From Pseudomonadota bacterium (GTDB lineage: Bacteria > Pseudomonadota > Gammaproteobacteria > Burkholderiales > UBA9220): 52,750 nt of DNA. The notes under the pieces were generated by a model. It searched no databases, was not told the DNA's origin, and saw nothing but the letters and a program-made list of their open reading frames with translations. Position 1 is the first letter of the stretch. Each line of letters begins with the position of its first letter. The DNA lies in contig JAJZVC010000018.1 in the NCBI GenBank assembly GCA_021845865.1, forward strand, positions 1-52,750. The letters run 5' to 3'. This document shows positions 47,753 through 52,750 of the stretch, piece after piece. The translations under genes and the position numbers were made by a program.

Positions 47753-49423
47753 ATGCGGCAGGCGGTGGGGAGTGGCGCAAATTTAAGCTTCGCCCTGAGC
47801 GACGACGGGCGGAAGCTGCTGGCGCGGTTTTCGCCGGGGGGAATGGGGCTGTCCACCGACAAGGCGGGCCTGCGGCGCCTGCTGGATGAAGAGGGCTGGG
47901 GGCGCTATTCCATTTACGAGCCTTTCCTGGACGAAGTGGCGCGCAAGTGCCAAAGCGGTCTGCCTTTCGAACAGGTTATCGGCGAGGCCCGGGACGGCAG
48001 CTTCGAGGTGAAGCTGGATAATTCCAAGATGGCGGCCTACCTGACCCTCGTTCCGCCCGAGGGCGGGAAGGCGGTGGAGAAGGCGGAGGTTTTCCGCCGT
48101 CTGGAGGAGATGGGCATCGTCGCCGGGCTGAATCTCGAGGCCATCGACCGGGCCCTGGCCCTGGGCGAGGCCAGCCTGGTACCGATCGCCGCCGGGCGGC
48201 AGCCGGAACACGGCGTGGACGGCTGGCTGGAGAGCCTGATTCCCATCGTGCGGGAGCGGCGCCCGCGCATCGACGAGAACGGCATCGCCCATTACCGGGA
48301 CATGGGGGAAATCGTGGTGGTCCGCGCCGGCGAATCGGTGATGCGGCGCAACCCGCCCACGCCGGGCGTGGCGGGAGAGACCGTGCTCGGCCAGCCGATT
48401 CCCGCCAAGCCGGGCAAGGAGGTGGCGTTCGCCTCCAAGCTGTCCGGGGTGGAGTTCGATCCGGCCGATCCCAACGTGCTGCGGGCCGCCATCACCGGCC
48501 AGCCGGTGAGGGTGAAGAACGGCATCAACATCGAGCCCACCTATACCGTGCCCAAGGTGGACATCACCACCGGCAACATCGCCTTCGAGGGCACGGTGAA
48601 GGTGCTGGGCGACGTGCAGGCGGGGATGGAAATCCAGGCCACCGGCGATATTTACATCGACGGCACGGTGGAAGCCGCCAGCCTGGACGCGGGCGGCGAT
48701 ATCGTGGTCAAGGGCGGGGTGATCGGCCGCATGGACGCCCGGGACCGGGACAGCGCGGAAGCGCGGTCCCATGTCTGCTGCGACGGTTCCTTCAGCGCCC
48801 GTTTCGTGCAGAACGCCAGGGTGGAGGCGGGGGACGGCATCTATGTGGAGGAGATGGTGATGCAAAGCGACCTCTCCGCCGTGAACCAGATCATCGTCGG
48901 CAAGCAGGGGGCGGCCAAGGGGCACATCATCGGCGGCAGCGCCCAGGCGACCCTCCTGATCCAGGCCCACGTGCTGGGGTCGCCGTCCCATACCCGGACC
49001 CAGGTCAGCGCGGGCATCAGCCCCCGGGAGCACGATCTGCTGAAGCGGCTGGCGCGGGAGCGGGAGGCCTGGGAGAACCGCCTGGCCGACGTGGAAAAGC
49101 TGCTCGCCTTCGCCAGGGAAAACCCCGGCCGCATCGCTGCCGACGTTTTGGCCCGGGCCGACTATACCCGCAGGGATGCCCAGACGCGCATCGAACTGCT
49201 GCGGGAGGAACAGGAGCAGGTGTCCCTGCAGATCGAGCTGGCGAAGGATGCCAAGGTGGCGGTCATCAAAACCGTGTTCGGCGGCATCGAGGTGGAATTC
49301 GGCGGCAAGTTCCACTGGACGACGGACAAGCGGGAAGGCGGCGTGTTCCGCCTCGACGAAGGCGAGCTGATCTTCGACGCCTTGCCGCGGCAGTTGAGCG
49401 TCGCCCGGGGCGGCGCCCATTAG
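47753..49423 (+). CDS. FapA (DUF342) family protein, paralogue 1
   Basis: The 556-residue protein has an N-terminal FapA_N-like domain (about 10-270: FALSDDGRKLLARF, FEQVIGEARDGSFEVK, GETVLGQPIPAKPG), a right-handed beta-helix part (about 270-430: NIAFEGTVKVLGDVQ, DIYIDGTVEAASLDAGGDIV, CDGSFSARFVQNARVE, KGHIIGGSAQATLL) and a C-terminal coiled coil (about 435-515). No membrane segment is seen. In Vibrio, a FapA protein controls polar flagellum assembly, but most family members have no assigned role. A run of G residues upstream of ATG 47753 serves as ribosome site. It is followed by a second paralogue with its own promoter. Confidence 0.85.
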   Translation: MRQAVGSGANLSFALSDDGRKLLARFSPGGMGLSTDKAGLRRLLDEEGWGRYSIYEPFLDEVARKCQSGLPFEQVIGEARDGSFEVKLDNSKMAAYLTLVPPEGGKAVEKAEVFRRLEEMGIVAGLNLEAIDRALALGEASLVPIAAGRQPEHGVDGWLESLIPIVRERRPRIDENGIAHYRDMGEIVVVRAGESVMRRNPPTPGVAGETVLGQPIPAKPGKEVAFASKLSGVEFDPADPNVLRAAITGQPVRVKNGINIEPTYTVPKVDITTGNIAFEGTVKVLGDVQAGMEIQATGDIYIDGTVEAASLDAGGDIVVKGGVIGRMDARDRDSAEARSHVCCDGSFSARFVQNARVEAGDGIYVEEMVMQSDLSAVNQIIVGKQGAAKGHIIGGSAQATLLIQAHVLGSPSHTRTQVSAGISPREHDLLKRLAREREAWENRLADVEKLLAFARENPGRIAADVLARADYTRRDAQTRIELLREEQEQVSLQIELAKDAKVAVIKTVFGGIEVEFGGKFHWTTDKREGGVFRLDEGELIFDALPRQLSVARGGAH

Positions 49424-49473
49424 GCGCATTTTTCCGCGGCGCCCAGGTTGATCCATAAGTATTTTCCAAGCTG

Positions 49474-49501
49474 TTGAAATTTATCCCTTCCTGGGTATGA
49501 T
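49474..49501 (+). promoter_or_regulatory. Sigma-70 promoter for FapA paralogue 2
   Basis: TTGAAA (49474-49479), a 16-base spacer and TATGAT (49496-49501) lie in the 124-base gap between the first two FapA genes. The -35 is identical to that of paralogue 1. Transcription would start near 49508. Confidence 0.65.
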
Positions 49502-49547
49502 GTCGGTATTATTATGATGTCATCGGTGGCGGGGGAAGACGACCGAG

Positions 49548-51218
49548 ATGGAGGAGACAACAACATACCGTCCGCTGAGTTTTACCCTCAGCGACGACGG
49601 CAAAAAGCTGCTGGCCCGGTTCCTGCCGCGGAACGGGGCGCTGAGCCTGGGCTTGGCCGATGTGCGCAAGCTCCTGGCGGAGGACGGCTGGGACGGCTAT
49701 TTCCTGTATGAGCCCTTCCTGGCGGAAGTGGTGCGCAAGTGCCAGGGGGGCCAGGCGTTTGAACAGGTGGTGGGGGAGGCGCGCGACGCCGAATTCTCCA
49801 TCCAGCTCGACAGCAGCAAGATGGCGGCCTATTTGACCATTACCCCGCCCATGGGCGGCAGGCCGGTGGACCGGGTGCTGGTGTACCGCAAGGTCGAGGA
49901 GCTGGGCATCGTCGCCGGCCTGGATTTCGAGGCCATCGACCAGGCCATCGCGGCGGGCAAATGCGACGGCGTGCTGATCGCGTCCGGCCGCCAGCCGGTC
50001 CACGGGGAGGACGGACGGCTGGAAAGCCTGCTGCCCGAGCTGAAGGAGCGCCGCCCCCGCCTGGATTCCTTGGGGCTGGCCGATTACCGGGACCTGGGGG
50101 AAATATTCGTCGTCAAGAGCGGCGAGCCTCTCATGCGCCGCGTTCCGCCCACCGACGGCGAGGCGGGGGAAACCGTGCTCGGCCAGGTCATTCCGGCCAT
50201 TCCCGGCAAGGGGGCCATGTTCGCCGCCAACCTGTCGGGAGTGGATTTCGATCCCGTCGATCCCAATGTCCTTGCCGCCGCCATCACCGGCCAGCCGGTT
50301 CAAGTCAAGAACGGCGTCATCGTCGAGCCGACCTACGTCACGACCGGCGTCGACCTGTCCACCGGCAACATCGTTTTCGAGGGCACCGTCAAGGTGCAGG
50401 GGGACGTGCAGGCGGGGATGCTGATCCAGGCCACCGGGGACATCCACATCGAAGGAACGGTGGAGGCGGCCACCCTCAGCGCCGGCGGCCAGATCGTAAT
50501 CAAGGGCGGGGTGATCGGCCGGGTGGAGGGGAACAAGGAAAAAACCGGCGAGAGCGAGGTTTCCCATATCCGCTGCGACGGCTCCTTTTCCGCCCGCTTC
50601 GTGCAGAATGCCCAGATCGAGGCCGGGGACAGCATCTACATCGAAGAAGTGGTGATGCAAAGCGATCTGGTGGCCGCCAATCAGATCGTCGTGGGCAAGC
50701 AAGGCACGTCCAAGGGGCATATCATCGGCGGCACCGCCATGGCGACTCTCCTGGTTCGAACCCGGGTGCTCGGTTCACCCTCCCATATCCGCACCGTGGT
50801 AGGGGCCGGAATCAACCCCCGCCAGCATGAACAGCTGAAGCAGCTGGCCCGGGAACGGGAGGAATGGGAGAAAAAGCGCGACGACGTGGAAAAGCTGATC
50901 GCTTTCGCCGCCGCCTCCCCCGGCAAGATTCCCCCGGCTTCCCTGGAAAAGGCGAACTACACGCGCCAAACCGCCCTGGCCCGGATCGAACGGCTGCGGG
51001 AGGAGCACGAGCTGATCTCCCACCAGGTGCGGCTGGCCCAGGATGCGCGGATCATCGTCGAAAAAACCCTGTGCGGGGGGGTGGAGGTGCAGTTTGGCGG
51101 GCGCATTTTCCAGGCGGCCGAGGACCGGGAGGGCGGGATGTTCTGCCTTCGCGACGGCGAACTGGAGTACGACGACCTGCCGCGGGAAATGCGGCTCAGG
51201 CGCGGCGCGGCGTATTAA
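49548..51218 (+). CDS. FapA (DUF342) family protein, paralogue 2
   Basis: This 556-residue protein is the same length as paralogue 1 and aligns with it from end to end: FTLSDDGKKLLARF, FEQVVGEARDAEFSIQ, GETVLGQVIPAIPGKG, then the beta-helix (NIVFEGTVKVQGDVQ, GTVEAATLSAGGQIVIKGG, CDGSFSARFVQNAQIE, KGHIIGGTAMATLL) and the C-terminal coiled coil. Differences are spread evenly, so this is an old duplication under selection rather than a recent copy. The ATG at 49548 has GGGGGAAG about ten bases upstream. A gap of 54 bases leads to paralogue 3. Confidence 0.85.
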   Translation: MEETTTYRPLSFTLSDDGKKLLARFLPRNGALSLGLADVRKLLAEDGWDGYFLYEPFLAEVVRKCQGGQAFEQVVGEARDAEFSIQLDSSKMAAYLTITPPMGGRPVDRVLVYRKVEELGIVAGLDFEAIDQAIAAGKCDGVLIASGRQPVHGEDGRLESLLPELKERRPRLDSLGLADYRDLGEIFVVKSGEPLMRRVPPTDGEAGETVLGQVIPAIPGKGAMFAANLSGVDFDPVDPNVLAAAITGQPVQVKNGVIVEPTYVTTGVDLSTGNIVFEGTVKVQGDVQAGMLIQATGDIHIEGTVEAATLSAGGQIVIKGGVIGRVEGNKEKTGESEVSHIRCDGSFSARFVQNAQIEAGDSIYIEEVVMQSDLVAANQIVVGKQGTSKGHIIGGTAMATLLVRTRVLGSPSHIRTVVGAGINPRQHEQLKQLAREREEWEKKRDDVEKLIAFAAASPGKIPPASLEKANYTRQTALARIERLREEHELISHQVRLAQDARIIVEKTLCGGVEVQFGGRIFQAAEDREGGMFCLRDGELEYDDLPREMRLRRGAAY

Positions 51219-51272
51219 GCGCTGAACTTGGCGCTAAGATAAGGTGGTATCCCAAGAACGAACGGAGGACGG

Positions 51273-52750
51273 GTGAACTCGATCCCGGGGCAACAAGAGC
51301 AAGAATCCGCGCTACGCATACCGGGCGCCGGGCTGGAAATCGACGCGGGGGAAGACGGCAGGAAGTTGATGGCCACCTTCACGCCGGCGCCGGAGGCGGC
51401 TCCCATCGACATCGACTGGCTGCGCCACAGGCTGGCGGCCCTCGGCTACGGCGAGTGGCACGTCTCCGACAGCGGCGCGGCGGACCTGCTGCGCAAGTAC
51501 AACGCCGGGGGCGAGCCGTTCTCCGTGCAAATCGGGGAATGCCGCGATGGCCAGGCTACCCTGGAGTTCGCCACGGACCGGATGGAGGTTTTCCTCACCC
51601 TGGTCCCTCCCCGGGGCGGACAGCCGGTTGGCCGGCAGGAGGTCAACCGGCTGCTGGAGGAAAAGGGCGTGGTGTTCGGCATCCTCGGCGACGAAATCGA
51701 GCAGGCCCTGGCGGCCGGGGAGGTCAAGCACCGCTTGATTGCCAGCGGCCAGCCTCCGGTGCACGGCGAGGACGGCAAGCTGGTCAGCCTGGTGCGGGAG
51801 GCGGAGCGCCATGTTCCGCGCGCGGATGAGCGCGGGCGGGTGAATTACCGCGAACTGGGGGGGATCGTCACGGTGAAGCAGGGGGACCGGCTGATGCAGC
51901 GCCTCCCCGCCACGGCGGGGCTGCCGGGGCAGAACGTGGTGGGGCAGGCCATCCCGGCCAAGCCCGGCAAGGAGGCGGCGTTCGCCAACGGCCTGGCCGG
52001 CGCCCAGGTGGACCCCGAGGACCCGGACTACCTGGTGGCGACCATTTCCGGCCAGCCGGTGCCGGTGCCCAACGGCATGACGGTGGAGCCCGCCATCACC
52101 ATCGAGAACGTCGATCTTTCCATCGGCAACCTGGATTTCGAGGGCAGCGTCAACATCAAGGGGGACGTGAAAACCGAGATGGTGGTTCGCGCCACGGGAG
52201 ATATCAACGTGGGCGGCACGGTGGAGGCGGCCACCCTGGACGCGGGGGGCAACATCCTCATCAAGGGCGGCGTCATCGGCCACGCCGAGGGCCACGAGCG
52301 CGGGCCCAACGACAAGGTGGAGGAGGCGCGCATCCGCTGCGACGGCATCCTCTCGGCCAAGTTTCTCGAAAACACCATCGCCGAGGCGGGGGACAGCATC
52401 ATGGTGGAGGACCTGGCCATGCAATGCACCCTGGAAGCCAACAACAGCGTCGTCGTTGGCAAGGCGCCGGGAAAGGGGCGCATCATCGGCGGCGTGGTGC
52501 AGGCCCGCAAGGAAGTGCAGGCCGGCGTCATCGGTTCGCCGGCCAACGTCAAGACGCGCATCGCCGTGGGCGTGGACCCCATGCTCAATGACCGCCGCCG
52601 CCATTTGCTGCATGAAATCGAGCGCCACGAAAAGGGGCTGGAGGACATCGACAAGCTCCTCCGCTTTTCGGCGCAGAACCCAGGAAAAATGAAACCGGAA
52701 ACCCTGGAGAAGGTGCAGCGCACCCGGGAATCCCTGGAGCACGATGTCGG
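51273..52750 (+). CDS. FapA (DUF342) family protein, paralogue 3 (3' end outside window)
   Basis: This frame runs off the right edge after 492 codons without a stop. The start is GTG 51273 with GGAGGA just upstream. It keeps the family plan (EIDAGEDGRKLMATF, FSVQIGECRDGQATLEF, GQNVVGQAIPAKPGKE, the beta-helix with GTVEAATLDAGGNILIKGG and GKGRIIGG, and the start of the coiled coil at LHEIERHEKGLEDIDKLL). It is clearly more diverged than paralogues 1 and 2 are from each other. No convincing own promoter was found in the 54-base gap, so it may be read from the paralogue 2 promoter. Confidence 0.85.
   Translation, partial: MNSIPGQQEQESALRIPGAGLEIDAGEDGRKLMATFTPAPEAAPIDIDWLRHRLAALGYGEWHVSDSGAADLLRKYNAGGEPFSVQIGECRDGQATLEFATDRMEVFLTLVPPRGGQPVGRQEVNRLLEEKGVVFGILGDEIEQALAAGEVKHRLIASGQPPVHGEDGKLVSLVREAERHVPRADERGRVNYRELGGIVTVKQGDRLMQRLPATAGLPGQNVVGQAIPAKPGKEAAFANGLAGAQVDPEDPDYLVATISGQPVPVPNGMTVEPAITIENVDLSIGNLDFEGSVNIKGDVKTEMVVRATGDINVGGTVEAATLDAGGNILIKGGVIGHAEGHERGPNDKVEEARIRCDGILSAKFLENTIAEAGDSIMVEDLAMQCTLEANNSVVVGKAPGKGRIIGGVVQARKEVQAGVIGSPANVKTRIAVGVDPMLNDRRRHLLHEIERHEKGLEDIDKLLRFSAQNPGKMKPETLEKVQRTRESLEHDV

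Noticed and set aside
47753-52750. Triplicated FapA region as an assembly duplication
   Set aside because: The three copies differ throughout in both protein and DNA and have different upstream regions, so they are real paralogues.

Overview
This is a GC-rich chromosomal segment from a betaproteobacterium. Several gene orders point that way: rsmI/lppC-yraN-SIS-BON, birA-coaX-SPOR, pilBCD-coaE-zapD-yacG, ypjD/corC beside ffh, and rpsP-rimM-trmD-rplS. The Rhodocyclales/Nitrosomonadales side of the class is my best guess, but this is inference from gene order and protein character. No insertion sequences, prophage genes, CRISPR arrays or tRNA genes were seen. The only RNA gene is the 3' end of a 5S rRNA at the left edge, with its terminator. 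No gene-free gap exceeds about 210 bases.

Layout. 0-7.9 kb: end of an rRNA operon, then rsmI head-to-head with lppC-yraN-gmhA-BON-rfaE2 and an FAD-linked 2-hydroxyacid oxidase, converging on SPOR-coaX-birA. 8-14 kb: a small lipoprotein, then yacG, zapD, coaE and the type IV pilus genes pilD, pilC and pilB on the minus strand. 14-19.6 kb: a CorC/HlyC membrane protein and YpjD, then ffh and the rpsP-rimM-trmD-rplS operon. 19.7-23.6 kb: ogt, xerD, a DJ-1 family gene, a lipoprotein and argJ. 23.7-26.4 kb: a large soluble sensor kinase with four CBS and three PAS domains. 26.4-27 kb: a ferritin-like gene.

27.2-45.4 kb is dominated by propionyl-CoA chemistry. The methylcitrate operon prpBCD faces its sigma-54 activator gene prpR. 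The gap between them holds a clear sigma-54 promoter, a candidate IHF site and two GTTTC-N6-GAAAC-type repeats. After three signalling/RNA-modification genes (a PilJ-N histidine kinase, an RluF-type pseudouridine synthase, a MASE1-PAS-GGDEF diguanylate cyclase) comes a five-gene minus-strand operon. It encodes three different CitE/HpcH-type CoA-ester lyases, a tandem-hotdog mesaconyl-C1-CoA hydratase and an acyl-CoA ligase, and is divergent from an acryloyl-CoA reductase (acuI). Read together, acuI can make propionyl-CoA, the lyase/hydratase set can interconvert propionyl-CoA plus glyoxylate with mesaconyl-CoA, and prpBCD can burn propionyl-CoA to pyruvate and succinate.

45.5-52.75 kb: a small unknown protein, an Atm1-type ABC exporter, and three tandem FapA (DUF342) paralogues. 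The first two have their own recognisable sigma-70 promoters; the third is cut by the window edge.

The least explained parts are the FapA triplet, the three-lyase operon, and two orphan kinases with nearly the same catalytic core but unrelated sensor ends.
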